The translations under genes and the position numbers were made by a program. Below, one piece after another: positions 22,641 to 35,904 of a DNA stretch of 64,000 nt. Under the pieces are notes generated by a model. The model was not told the origin of the DNA. It was given only the letters and a program-made list of their open reading frames with translations, and made no database searches. Position 1 is the first letter of the stretch, and each line of letters opens with the position of its first letter. The DNA is from Rallus limicola (taxonomy: Eukaryota > Chordata > Aves > Gruiformes > Rallidae): the NCBI GenBank assembly GCA_022605955.1, contig JAKCOZ010000058.1:1054001-1118000 (forward strand), given 5' to 3'.

Positions 22641-25600
22641 TATGCTGACAGTTTGCCGGTGGCAACATTTTACTTTCACTTTAGGATTTCCCAGCCACAA
22701 GACCTGATAGCTTCTTGACCTCCTGGCACTCAACTGTATCATTCCCTTGAGTGCGACCATGAAAAAAGAAATAACAAGATCTCCAGCCAGGGTACTCCTC
22801 ATTTTATAGTCATCTTCAGCCTGGGTCTGGTTTTTACCAGTTAGCTGTTCAATCTAACCATGGGTAAATGTATATTTGTTAATTAATTAGAGAATTTTGT
22901 TGCCTGAGAGAAGATTCATGTTTGTTTTGCTAAAAACAAACAGTTTCAGATTAGTTTAGGATTTCAGTTAGTATTAGATGTGTTCCAGGAATATGTTAGC
23001 CATAGTTAGTTATCTTCCTAAAATTCTCTTAGAAAGGCTTATTCATTAGTTCTTCCAAGAAAACTGAAAGTCTTGATACTTCAAAGGAAAAAAACCTGTG
23101 GTTTTCTCAGATTTTCATGGAAATGTGTTTCTAGGGTAAACTGATATTACAGACCCCCAGAAAGGTGGTTTACGAACTCATTTGGCTTTTCCAGATTTTC
23201 TTTAGGTTCCTACAGATTGGTCATGTTTCTCCACTGAGATGCAGATACTTCTCACCTTTTCTTCCTTACTGTGTATTTCAAAGCCATTGCTACATAAAAG
23301 AAAGGAAACTCCTCAACATCAAACACCTGTTTTCACTGGGTCTCATCCAAACAAAATTCTGAATATTCATCTTGAATTTTCTATATTAATATCTTCCTTG
23401 TGTCTTGCTTTATTATACAACTTTTCCTTTATAATTTTTACAAAATTAAGTCTTCAGGCTTATTTCTTATTAAATTAAGTTTTCACCTGACACTGGGTTT
23501 TTTTAGACCCTGATGTTACTTTTTTTCCTCTCAAGCTTCTTGATGCTAACATCTAGAGTCCTCGGTAATGGCTGTTTACTTGGCAAAACAGTGGACAGTT
23601 TGGCAGTAATACTTAACTGGATCTGGAAGCAAGATATCTTTTTCTAACCTTTTGTTTGACTCGGTTACTTCTTACTCTATTTTTCATACAGATCATCCTA
23701 TTAGATATAAGTAGCAGAGTTTCCTCTAGTTTTCTAATTGCTATAGTTGCTTTCCCTTTGGTTTTGCAACAGTGTAAATTTCAGCAAAATAGAAAAGCAA
23801 GCATTTGGAGGAATAAATAAGTCCAGCCTGATGTTATGTTTTTTCCAATATTCTGAATGTTTGTTGAAACCAACTTAATTTCAGTACAGCAGAGTATCTG
23901 TTGCTGGTTGTATCACACACCATAAGATAAACACTGTTGGCAACAAAAGATGACACTTGTGTACTGGACAGGTTCGGCAATATTTTGTCATGTTATTGCT
24001 GTCATTTTATAAAGGTGGCTTTGCATTGAATATATGACTGTAATAGAAAATGTTTCCAAAATTACCACAACAAATACAAGTTTTATGAATACTTAAAATG
24101 AGGGGGAATATTTTGATCTTTTTACTTTATTGGCCTTCATATTTCTTCTATTATTCCATATGATCTTGATTATCTAAAGTTGAACTACTGCCTAAACACC
24201 GTGTTTCAGACACCTACAGTCTAATCCCAGGATTTTTCAGGCTGGATTTGGGATCTCTGCCAGTTAATGTTTGCACTGATCCACTATTTCACAGAAAAGT
24301 TTCGTTTGGGAAATCTGTTAGGCTAGAACTAGGGTTGTTCATTTCAAAGCCAGGAGGAAAGCTCAAATTACATTTTTGAATGTCAGCAGAAATCCTTCCC
24401 CACCAAGAAACAGGCAGTTTATGGATCAAACAGGTATTTTCACTGTGACCTTTAAACTTGTCTAGTTAACTGCAATTTTAAATGCTTTCTGAGAGCAAGA
24501 CAGTAGTTCTGGTTTTGTTTGGATCATCTGATGATTTTAAGAGTTTTAAAAATTTTCCTGACTACATATTTGAGTATTCTTAACTACATAATTCATACTT
24601 TTTTCCCTTAGCTTTTGGTGAGGCTTATTGTGAAAATGAATGTTTAGAGCTTGTTGCTTGAGACTTGATGCTGATTAATTGGAGATATTTCAGAAGAAAT
24701 GCATAACTCTAAATTGTTAGTTAAAATAACTTCATTTTTTTCCTTCTATCACTGACCAGCTATATAATATTTTACTTGCAACAGTTTCCAGATGTATATT
24801 GTACCAGGTGTATATGGGTGTATGCTGGGTTGGTGAATTATTTCTCAATTTGACTGTTTTATCCTTTCATCACTGAATACTGGTTTTCATGTTTACAGGA
24901 CACAGAGAATTTGGTGAATATAAAGTTGCATATCTTAGAGCTAGCTTCACCTTGAGCACACCAGCTGCCAGGAAAAAAAAAACAACAAACCAACCAAAAC
25001 CAAACAAGACCCTACCTTATAATAGTAGGGGGATGATGATATGATACAGGTTAATTGGGTGCTTTTGTGTTATAGCAAGGGGAGAAAGAAAGTGTGTGAC
25101 AGATCAATAAATATTCTATGTCTGACTAGATTCTGCACCTATTTGGGCATAGAAGTTACTTTTCATTTCTGTGCTGCATTTGTAGAAAGGCCTTTGATCA
25201 CATTGTCTCCTAGGCTTGAAACTGAATGAAGCTTCCTTGTCAGATGTAGCATATTCTGCTGAATTTGAGCTTTTGTTGGGGGCTCAGGAAGCAGTACAGC
25301 AGCAGACCAGGCATGCCTGGTCTTGGTAAAACTGTCTAGACAGATGTGATACGTACATAACCTTGTACTAGTCAATCCTGCAACCATATGTCGATCTGAA
25401 CCCTGAAAATTTAGTATTCTTTTCCCAGATTTCCACACTGCAGATGTCCAGTAGATGAGATGGGAAGGAGAGGGAAGTTTGCCAGCTGTCTAAAGATGTA
25501 GCATAGGTTTTGTCTTTTGTCTTTTTGGTTTTGGTTTGGGTTTTTTTCTGTAGGTCATAATTGTTTATCGATGAAATTTTCCGAATATATTCTTGGGGGC

Positions 25601-28600
25601 AAGTGATTGTAAATTGTTAAGAAAAGATAATGGTGAGTTTGGTTTTTTTCCCAAATTATTATTTTTTTATTCCTAAATTCTAATTTACAGCATCCTAGAG
25701 CCCTCTCAAATTGAACAGCTCATCTTCTTAGTGACTGCAGCTCATTTCAGTTCACCCTTTTAAATCAATACATCCTGTTTAAAAAAAAACAAACCAAAAA
25801 ACCAAAACCAAACCATCCTAAATGGGTAACAAGCATCCCATTTCTGTTGGCATTTAGGAAGGCCTGCTGACCCTGCAAGTAGCATTTATCTTGTAAAGAA
25901 CATCTTACTCTGAAGACTATTAGGTTACTTCTGAAGGAAAAGCAGGAACAAACAGTAATAGAAATTAAGCAATATGTAAAAATTAAAATGGCATAAACTC
26001 CAGTCTTTTTTGGATACTACAGTGCCTTCTTTTACCCTGAAATATGTTCTTAGTCTACATTATATATGCTTTAATTTAATATTTTAAGTCTCTTCTTTGG
26101 AAATATGTTTTATTTGAGAATGAAACCAGCACTTGGTGTTTAAATTTACTTTGTGTATATATTTAGATTCAGGCTTCTGCATGTTGACCAATGCACAACT
26201 ACCTAATTGTTTCCATTGAGACAGGCAAAATAGTTATTCCAGGCTTTTTTTTATTATTGTTAATAAAGTAATAGCTTTTCGGTTTGGTTTTAGTAAAACA
26301 TCAGTTTAAATGGAGAGCCTTATTTATCAGCCTTGTACCTGCCAATGTATAGTATCTGGTCCAACAACAAAAAGAAAACCAACAAAATGAATACAGTAAA
26401 TTGAAATGTGTTTTCAGTTGATTAGTCTCCAAATGCTCACTGGTCTTTTTGAATTTTGAAACAAATATCTTTAAACGTTTTAACCCTCGTTCAGCTTGTA
26501 TTCTTTTTCTCAAAATTCAGAGGTCTGAATTCAGAAATGTTATATGGCTTGCTGTTACTGAATCATTAGGCAAAACACAACATTTTTTGTCACGGCTGAA
26601 TAACTTAAAACCTTTTTTTTTTTTGGAGGTTAAGTTTGATTGCAAAATTATTCCTGCTAGAACCTGCACGTTTTATTGTAGAAAATACTTACGCAGTTTA
26701 AAACTCTTTGAAAAATGTTTGTCGATTTAGAACAAAAGTTTGAAAAGTGAAAGCTCAAAGTATAGAAATTTAAAGTCATTTTGGCAGAAGGGCCTTGCTG
26801 TCATTAAAGGTATGTTATTCTCAGCCTGTTTGCTAAAAGGCAAAAGGTTGGGGTTTTTTTTAAAGCCTGCCTGGGCCAACTGCTGCCATTTGTTTAGAAT
26901 ACAAATGCTTGCGGTTTACCAGAGGTTCTGTCCTTGGGAGACATTTTTGTCTCAGAGAAATAAACAAATCGCTCCTCCTTCTTCCTATTCCACCTTCTCT
27001 CCTTTGAATTGCATTGTAAAAATTCATCATGCATCCAGCAAGACAGAAACAGCAGCAGAGGTCATGATTGTCTTCCCTGGATGTTACTGACCTTAAAGTG
27101 AAACCTCAGTTTTGCTGAGAGTGTCGGAATGCTAACGCTGTTAAGCATGAATATTATTTGCCTGTTTTAAATTCAGAAGGAAAATATACACACTGAGAAA
27201 ACATTCATGTTGTAGTAAGAGATGATTCTAAACCCAGAAAATTAAGGTTGACTTTCAGTCAGAATGAATGAGCTTTGTCATGTTGCATGCATTTTTTTTT
27301 CCAAAGCCTGTTTCACAGTTTGTGTCCAACCTAATTATTTTATATTCTGTCATGTGCAAGTTTTCTTGAGGGAAGCAAATAAGCGAGTTTCTTCCTACTC
27401 CTATTTGTTAGATGCATAGCAATAGTCATTTTTGTTTCACATGAGATGCTGTCTAGTGCTCATTTCAGTGACTTGTACCTAGTCAGAAATTACCTGTTCT
27501 TAGACCAGTTTATCAAAGCATATATAAAAGCTTTACTGATTTTTCTACTACATTTCCCATGTAGTTCCTCTCTTTATGTTCTGTACTTCCATCTACTGAT
27601 GGTTTTAATGTGCTTTGAAGATGGCAAAAATTGCTTCAGAATGCTGAGTAAAATTATTAACTGCCCCTTGGAAATGGTGTAGACATTGATTTGCATTTTT
27701 ATACATAAACCCGTTAAATACATACATTTATTTAATACATACGATTTGTATATTTGTGCTTTCTGTCTCTCATTTTAATTTTCAAGGATGCCTAAAGATC
27801 TTAAATGCTTGCCTGTTGAGATACAAAAACCAGCATCGTAACTTAGTGGCATAACTACCCACTGTTTTGCAGTTGGGTGTGGATGGACATGCAGCAGTGC
27901 GGTCTCAAGGCGGGTGATTTTTAAGATCAGGAATTGTCATCCTGCTGTCTGGTGGCTAGTTGGCTTGCCTGCTCTGGAGTATTCAACCTGTTAGGCATGG
28001 TTTTGATATCTGTAACTGTGCTGGAGTCTATGGGTGTAGGAGTGGATTTTTAATGTGGTAAACAAAGACAGGATAATTGTAAAGAAGTATACCTATATGC
28101 AAGTTACTACAAAAGCAAAATTTGACTGAAAAAGTGCAGTAGAACGTACTTTTCTTTGGTAACTTGTAGTTGATCACGCTTTTTTAATCTTGCTGAAGCT
28201 AGCCTTATTTTAAGCAAAGGACTAAATGACCTGCAGAGGCCCCAGCCAAACAAAAGTATTAATGCAATTCTAGGATTAGTGGGTATTGGTTGATTCTGCT
28301 TTCAGGTGTTGGGATTTTTTGTGCTTATAGTGGAGAGTAAACATAGTTCCATGATTTTGGTTTTTAAGGTTCGAATGAAAAAACCCAACTCTAAACCACA
28401 GGAGGAACTGTAATATCTGTAATACACCCTTTTTGTTTGTTATTTATAAAGCAAAATTATTTGTGCAAGTGAGTATTTTCAAAGTTTGGTGGGTTTTTCC
28501 ACCTTATTATTCATGTTTTCCTTTACTATGTTATTCATTGGGAATTGTACATGCCAGCTGTGAAGGCCTTAAGATATAAGTTATGATGAGTGACACCTTC

Positions 28601-29989
28601 CTTGTCACCTTGCCCAATTCAGTACAGATATTTCTGTTCAAGCCTTTCTAAGAGGCTATTTTTTGTTGCTTCTTCCTTAGCCTTCCTACTCTGAGGATTT
28701 GGTACCAGTTGTGGAAGTCTTTGGCTGAGCAAAGCACACAATTTAGAATGCTCTGCGTTTGTAAAGTGGTTTGTAGCAAGTTTTCAACTGTAACTGTGCT
28801 GACTGCAGACATATTTTTGCTCTAATGATGAGTTTCTGTTGTGTGATGAAGGTGGTTTAAAAAAAAAAAAAAGCTAGGAAAGGTGCAGTATTCCACACAT
28901 AGGTTTTCAGTGATGTGGAATGAAGGAGTCCAGTCCTGAGAGTCAGAGAAAACTGTATGTCATGTGAGAAGAAACAGGCTAAGGAGCTAAGATAGCAAAG
29001 CTATGTTGTTTTTTGTTGACTGGTAATTATTTTGTATATGGTAGAACTCTAGCCCTGCCTGGGCAAACTGACTGGTAAGAAAAGTATATGGAATAGAACT
29101 AAAAGCCTTTATCATGCATCCTGCAGTTGTGGATCAATTTTTTAATAGAATGGAAGGAGTCTAATGCTGCATGTATCTCCTAGACTCAGTCTTTGTTTCC
29201 CATTTATGGATGTTAGCATATAAGCAACATATTTGCCTGTCTGGACGTTTACTGCTGAGAGTGTACTGCCAGCTCTGGGAATTCCGGACATCTTTTCAAG
29301 ATAAGATAGGCATATGATGCATTAAAGCTCAAGAGTTCAAGTTGGAACAGATAATATTTTTTTAAGAGGTTATTTTCATGTGACTACCTGTATGCCCTCT
29401 GCTTTATAAGCACCTCCTTGTATAGCATAAAGTGGTAGAAGTTTCCCAATCAGCGTACATATGTATATGAATGCCTACATACTTCTGCAAATGAAAGTAC
29501 TACAGAGCTAGCTACTTTTTAGAAATCTCTCATGTAATTCCCTTTTCAGATTAGTCCCTTCTCATGCACACATATGCATTTACTATTTCAAGCTTTTGTA
29601 TGTTTGAACTACTTAGCCTCTTTCTCTACAAAAGCAACCTTTTTCTTTCTTGTTTCTTATACTTACACGCCTTTCTTTTTCTCATGTGTCAAAGTGGAAG
29701 TGGGAAAGCAATGTTCATTTGATGCTCAAAAGACAGTGTATTACCAGAGGAAGCTGTGCGTCTACTTAACTCCATAGGCTTGAGAATTACCAGAATTATC
29801 TAAATCCTTTCGTAGTGTGATCACACATACATGACTTCACAATACCTTATCCACAACTATTACTCTAAGCTATTAGTGTAGTTTCATACATTATACAGAT
29901 GGTCCTATTTGAATAGAAAGGGAATACTTATCCCAAAAAGTCAGTACCGGTACAGTTTGCACACACACAACTGGGTAACAGGGACTTAC
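22641..29989 (+). other. DCP1B intron 3, middle part, also CACNA1C intron 1 on the other strand
   Basis: More than 7 kb of AT-rich sequence without recognised exons. It contains two A-rich AAACC-type stretches near 24975-25010 and 25781-25815 and an A-run near 28859. The G/C-richer patch near 27885-27985 carries a short open frame on the minus strand, for which I have no supporting homology. Confidence 0.5.
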
Positions 29990-30119
29990 CTCCAGGTTTG
30001 ATATAGAAGCAGTTAAGCTGAGTTTCATGGACAAGCTTCCCCTTATACTTCGTGTCAGGTTCCCCTGGCTGGTGGCTGGGTAGCGGGTGATATGCTTGCC
30101 GAACAAAGGCTTGAAACAT
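29990..30119 (-). CDS. CACNA1C: CACNA1C alternative first coding exon 1a (long, cardiac N-terminus of Cav1.2)
   Basis: On the minus strand an ATG at 30119-30117 opens a 43-codon frame plus one base, ending at GGAG|GTAAGT. The peptide starts MFQAFVRQAYHPLPSH and ends KGKLVHETQLNCFYIKPG. From memory, the mammalian exon 1a peptide shares the HPLPSH-like core (YQPLPSH) and ends KGTLVHEAQLNYFYISPG. The bird exon is about three residues shorter near the N-terminus. It ends in phase 1 inside a glycine codon, as the exon-1-to-exon-2 junction of CACNA1C requires. The encoded segment is the cytoplasmic N-terminus of the L-type calcium channel pore subunit. The rest of the gene lies off the left edge. 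The ATG has G at -3 and T at +4. Confidence 0.92.
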
Positions 30120-30620
30120 TTCAAAATTCCAAGGAGTGCTGAAACAACTAAATCTGAGTATATTTTCTCTATATAGTAAAGGTAAATTCCTTTAGGTCAG
30201 TTGTTTCTTACTTCAGAGTTATTTCATGTAGTCTTGTACAGAAGTTAAAACCTGAATGTTGCTTTACAATAGCAACAACTTTGTCTTTTAATCTAGAAAC
30301 TGTTTTCCAGCTCTTCAAAACCTTTGCAGTGTTTCTTGCATTATCCTTCCTTTCCTTGCTCTTAACTCCTAATCCTCTTCTTGTCCGCTCAGTTGGAGCC
30401 TTCTCCTCCCCCTGGGGTTTTTCAGGAAAACTTGGATTGAGAAGTGAAGATAATGGGCGCCATCCACCCGTCAGCTCATCACCTCACCGAGCCATGACGA
30501 TCTCTGGTTTCTGTATATCAGCACGGACTGCTCTGATAATATCCTCTTGTGTTTGAAAAAAATGGGTTTGTCTAGTAGGGGGTGGACTTCACTCCTGACA
30601 TAGCCAGAAAACTTCTCTTG
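30120..30620 (-). promoter_or_regulatory. Probable 5' UTR of CACNA1C exon 1a, with several upstream ORFs
   Basis: G/C-richer than the intron around it, especially 30360-30640. If transcription starts about 30 bases below the TATA box, this whole stretch is leader. It contains at least six short upstream ORFs on the minus strand: 30601-30572, 30495-30484, 30479-30471, 30463-30422, 30341-30315 and 30227-30219. All close before the main ATG. A splice-acceptor-like TTGTTTCAG ends at 30139, so part of the leader could be spliced. Confidence 0.55.
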
Positions 30621-30641
30621 GAATGCGCGCTTGCTCGCTCG

Positions 30642-30659
30642 CACTCTTTTATAAGAGTG
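30642..30659 (-). promoter_or_regulatory. TATA box inside a palindrome, candidate CACNA1C exon 1a promoter
   Basis: On the minus strand TATAAAAG (30653-30646) lies in the centre of CACTCTT-ATAA-AAGAGTG, a perfect 7-bp inverted repeat with a 4-nt centre. A CpG-rich GCGAGCGAGCAAGCGCGC follows directly downstream (30639-30622). The spacing fits a start near 30620. The role is inferred from position. Confidence 0.5.
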
Positions 30660-33600
30660 TATATATATAAAAATATTTGTAACCTCTCAAAACATGGAAG
30701 ATAAATATGTGAGCAAGTGTATCCCACAATGCATACACAAGCTGCTCACTTCTGTCTAGTATTGATTTAATACAAGCTCTTGAGTGCCTCATCAGCTCTC
30801 TCTTCGTCAAAACAAGCCTTAAATCGGCAGTAAACAATACTTTTCAATTACAGGAGGAAAAAAGAAAGAAACCCTTCTCAAGTATAAGATAGCATACCCT
30901 TTAAAGGACAAGGAATGTGTTCTATACAGAAACACGGTGCAACTGTTCCAATGGAATTCCACTAAGGCTGCAAACACGGTGTTGCTTTTCTCTCTTAACT
31001 GGCGTACAATGTAGTAACAGCACTGGGCTTTGTATTTGCTATCTGCTGTGCTTTAGTGGCTGCGACTGCAGACCTGCCCAGCTTGCTTTAAGACAATTGA
31101 ATAAAATATATCAGTAGTCTTCATGTCATAATGTATTGCTTACAGTGAATCTTAAAAAAAAAAAAAAAAAAAAGGTAGGTTTTACCTGCTAGCTTCATTA
31201 TTTTGGACATACATACTCCTAGGTCTTTGCAGAACAGGGATATTATTTATGTGAATAAAAACAACCAGAGGTCCTGCAGCCAGGGGGGGAAAAAAATGTA
31301 AGCGATTTAAGACACATGCTTCAGGTCAGAAGTCAACAATAAAGGGACTAGGAAGATTCTTCCTGTGAATCTTCTGGTGCTGGTCATTGTCTTAGACAGG
31401 ATATGGACTTTCAGTTTGATGAGCTCCACCAATTCTTTTGTCTCTGTCAAACAAACTGCCTTTCTGTAAAGTTTCAGTATTATTTGTTTAACAACATACA
31501 GTGTTAAGTCCTCCACACGGGAATGTGCCCCATCTTCCAGTGAGGAGGTGCATGTGTTTTGTAATAATTAGAAAGGAGGAGAAATAAGATCAGGTTTTTA
31601 GATTTTTATGTAAGGTATCATATGCCTTCCTGCAATGCTTTGCTGCTTTGTGTGTGTGTGTGTCATCTCTCTTCTGCTTTTATTCTGTTTTCTCTCACAT
31701 AGATGTTTTGTACAGCTCCCTTTCAAACAGAAAACAAAGTAGAGGTTAAAATTTGCACTGAGAGAGTCAAATGCAGGAGGAAGGGAGAGAGCGTGGAAGC
31801 AAAAGATGATTACTGATATGTTTTATTCCTAAAGAATTATGCATGAGCTAGTAAAATGCTGCTGACATCTGAAGCAAAATGAAATATGCACTTTTACTTT
31901 CTGTGTGAAAATAATACAATTGCTCTAATGAAAATCACCCAATGCAAAATTCCAAATTCTTATTTGAATTGAAATTTATCTCTATTCCAGAGATTAAAAA
32001 ATGCAGCATACTTCCTAATGCTGCTATTGTAAATTGTCTAGCTGCTAATATAAACTGAATTTGATAAATGTGTTCTTTTCTGTTGGATTACAAGTTTAAA
32101 ATAAGGAAATGCTTTCTGCTTAAATTGCATTTTCATGGTGACACACTTGATCTCAGGAGCACATTCTGTTTCTCCCTCCATACATATACCCACACAGAAT
32201 GTCTTGTGTGCAGGAAGGTAGAAAAGTCAGTAAATTGCTAATTTTCGTGGTAATCTGCACACTAACTTGAATAGTTAAAATAAATTTTTGAAAGATATAC
32301 AAGTATGTTTAAGAATTACAGCAATCAGGACACCCCCTCCCCAGTAAAGTAGATCTGTATATTCATGAAAGAAACTGCTAAATCACTTTCACAAGCAGAA
32401 AGTACATCATGAAATGTATTTTAAATATTTTTATTAATGCTTTTCAATTAAACAAGTTTTTAAGTTTCTAAGCATGTGAAAATGCAAGGGTCATACATGA
32501 ATGATAAAAGGGCCCAAGGTGCTGCCACCTACTGCAGCTTAGCTTATGAGCACAGCATGAGCCTACCCACAGCTGGAGTAAACCTTTTACTCTTTGCCTG
32601 TCATGTGAAAACAGTGCAAGACCTTCTTGTGCCTGTGAAATGGTATTGTAGTGCTAACAATCATGTTACTAATAATTTTCTAATGGAAAGCCTACAGATA
32701 AGGAGATGTTACTGAAGGCAGTTGATCAGCTGACTATAAGAGAAGGAATGGCAACAGTGTAGTAGAGAAGAACTTTTTAATGTGTTGAATATAACATGTT
32801 AGCAGGCTATGGCAAATCAATAAAAGCAAATATTGTAAATATGAACTAAACCTTTGAAATTTCAGGAAAAGTAATTGACTTTAGCATTGCGTATTTCTAT
32901 ATGGATTTTTAAATTCTTTTCCTAACCATTTCAGAAATAGAGATGGTGTAGGAAAAAGAAGGAATTGCTTCCAAACTGAGGGCGTGTACAGAGTATACAG
33001 ATGGAAAAATATGGGGTTTTTTCTTTTTTAAATTCAGTTAATCTTATGGCATTTCTTAGGCGTTACTTGTTATAAGAACCAAGTGTATATATACAAGCAA
33101 CTTAGAGTTTTGTTACTGCAGGTTAACAACTTTGTCCTGATCTGCAAGTGTATTTCCATTACTTAGGATCTTAAGGTATGCAATGAAGAAACAAGAGATG
33201 AGATCACAACAATCAAAATTAGAAACATCATCTATAGTTAAGGTTGCTTATTTTCCTCGTGAAGCACTTTTTTGAAGGGCTTTTTTTGAAATTATGAAGT
33301 TGTTCATAAATTTGTGGGAGGTAAACCATTTGGGGTGACAGCTTGTCAGTCTGATTATAGGAAAAAATAACATAAAATAGCATGATGTTGACCACCTATT
33401 TGAGGTTAAAATAGTCTTCCCCTTTTTTTTTTATCCACCTTTTCTATTTTACTGAAAAAATGGCAACGATGGAGGGTAGAAAAAAACTTGACCTTGAACT
33501 TGACTACAGCTCTAGAATTAAGAGATGTACTTTGACCTTTGGCAGGTTTCTCAGAGATGCACTTTAAAATTCACTGCGAACATATTCTTAGATTTGACTG

Positions 33601-35904
33601 AATTATAAATGAATGTTTGAATCCTGATGATTCCTCTGTACACCATGTATGTCACATACAGTAGGGCAGGCTTGCTCCCTATAGGACTAGAAGCCAGATA
33701 CTCCACAAGAAAGATCACAGAAGCTGCTGCTTTTTTTTTTTTACCTATTGCAAGGCAGGTTGGAAACTTAAAGAATACAAAGGCTAGAAGTTGAGAAGGT
33801 GAAGGCAGCTCTCTTTCCTAGTCTTTAAAATAAGAGCAAACTTTTTTCCCCCCTCCAGATTGGAAGGGTAGTGTTGTCCCTTTCTCCTTGATTGAGTAGA
33901 GTTCTCATTGCTTTTAGCTACCAGGTGTGATGTGCATAGAATCTAGAAAATAGCATACTTTCCAGTTTAGCCTTTTCCACCTGTGAAAATGTTTATGTTA
34001 GTCTAAGCTTTTCTGCTGATGGGCATTGTGGATGTGTATTTAGCCTAGATTTGTGTAATGGCATTTTTGCATTCTGTTCAGATGATTCCTGTAACTGGGG
34101 ACTTGGCTTTATTTCAGTGCATTGAAGACATGGTTTATGGTTTGCTGTAGAAAGCTAGCAGAGAATATAGAGCACTGGTTAGCTAATACAGGTAATAGCT
34201 TCAGATGTTTTCTCAGATGGATTCTGCCCACCCCCCCACGTGGAGGATGCATTTGTTGAGTCAGGGTATTTTGATTTAGTTTTTGGTCTTGCTGCAGACA
34301 TCTTCATTTACCTTTCTAAAGTCAGCATCTGTCATTTTTCTATATCAAAAATGGAACAGCACTTTCACCCACTATTTGTTTATCTTAATAGCTCTACAGT
34401 TAGCTTTTACACTCCTTGAGTGAGACTTTTCCATTACAAAAATCAGGGGAGCTCCAGTCTGATGTGGATATTTCAGAAGTCTATTGTGAAACAGTAATGA
34501 GAAACACTTGTTATTTAAGAACAAAGTATAAGTAAGAAGAATAAAGGATTTATTAAGAACAACTTGTTATTTAAGAAACTGATGGTCTGGCATCTACAGA
34601 CTTCCTGCCTTAATGTCAGTGTCACGCATCATCATGATTTAAAAATTGTTTGGAACTGATGATGCAATGGCAGGGGATGTGACTGCAAAACCAGTGGTGG
34701 GGAGAAAAAAAATAAGTGCAGTAAGCCAGATGGATCATAACATAGATGCTATTCTTGTCATGACTAAAAATTTCTTGTAGCATCAACAGAGTGCAATTTC
34801 TAAAGGAAATCTTGCATCTTCAGTGTGCCTTTAGGCTCTTTTCCAAAAAGTAAAGAACCTGCTGATCGACTCATATTGGCTGGGCTTTATGGAAATAATT
34901 GGATCAATGGGCTTTAAAGTTTCCTACGATACTAACGTAACTTTAGCTTTGAGGCTATTTAAGGGCAAGCCAGTCTTGTTTGGCTGCTATAGAGTTCATA
35001 CCTTTTTCATAAAGAATTTTTTTGTACATTTTTATTACAAAATCTACCTGAAGTCAGACTCTCACAGTAGAGCCACAGGCAGGATTTACTGAAAAATCAA
35101 CCATCATGGAGTTGTTGCTTTTTTGCCTCATTAAATCAGAAATATATGCTGGGTTTAACTGGAAGTCTGGAAACTGCTCACCTAGCTTTCATGACTGGTA
35201 GAATATAGCAGGGATAATTCAGGGTCCATCCTGTTAACAAAAAAATTGGTTCTTGTGTTGATTTTAAGGCACAATTCAACAGTTGGTGTTGAGGAACTTA
35301 TTCTTGACTTCAGTAGTGTTGCCAGTCATTGTGCACTATCAAACCATATGCTTTTGGAGAAGGGGGATTTGATGGGCTTTTGCATTTTGTTGGGGTTATT
35401 GTTGTATATTTTCTTGTTATTTTGGGGTGGGTATTTTTGTTTTTTAATAAGAAAAGTTGCTTGAACAGTTCCCTCCTCGCTTGAATTTCAGTGCTTAAGC
35501 TGAAAAACAGCTTTTTGGCTCTCCATGTGTGGTCATCATTTTGCACCAAGATGTATTTGAGCAGGATTCTTCTCCCTTTAATAACTGACTTTTTCCCCCT
35601 GCTTGCTTATATGTAGTCTTTTAAACCTTTGAAATAATGGAAATACCAAGGCATCTTTTTCCCTGCCTATATTTAAAGTTCTCCAAGTAAGTGCATCAGG
35701 AAAATGATACACTTTAAATGATTTTCTTTAAATGAAAGAACAAGAGCCTGATGATTTAACAGGTTGGGGTTTTTTTTCCAGCAGTTTTAAGTAAGTTTAG
35801 TTTAAGCTCATATCAAAATAAAGTTTTTAGTTGTTTGAAAACTGTTACCTTGATTTAGTTGCTTGGCATTTTTCTGACTGGGTCATCATAAAAATGTTGG
35901 TTCC
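30660..35904 (+). other. DCP1B intron 3, upstream of the CACNA1C exon 1a promoter
   Basis: About 5 kb with no exon recognised. It includes an A20 run (31154-31173), a short TG repeat (31649-31662) and a duplicated ACTTGTTATTTAAGAA near 34506 and 34562. Heart-specific enhancers of CACNA1C could lie here, but I see no motif cluster that proves it. Confidence 0.45.

Noticed and set aside
27953..28013. Minus-strand open segment after an acceptor-like CCCATAG, ending in a stop codon, in phase with the donor at 29990.
   Set aside because: The CACNA1C exon that should follow exon 1a starts with a conserved glycine-serine-asparagine run that is absent here. The phase match alone has a one-in-three chance.
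1..29989. Searched for CACNA1C exon 1b (short N-terminus) and exon 2 on the minus strand.
   Set aside because: No sequence matching their conserved peptides was found by eye; they probably lie beyond the left edge of the window.
30488..30817. Minus-strand open segments at 30488-30545 and 30750-30817 with splice-like edges that join in phase to the segment at 29990-30138, suggesting a multi-exon antisense gene.
   Set aside because: Once 29990-30119 was recognised as CACNA1C exon 1a, which starts with its own ATG, no coding exon is needed upstream. The segments are open in more than one frame and fit better as leader and promoter sequence.
31307..31540. Minus-strand open frame of about 80 codons near the A20 run.
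   Set aside because: No usable donor site, no homology known to me, and it is upstream of the CACNA1C promoter.
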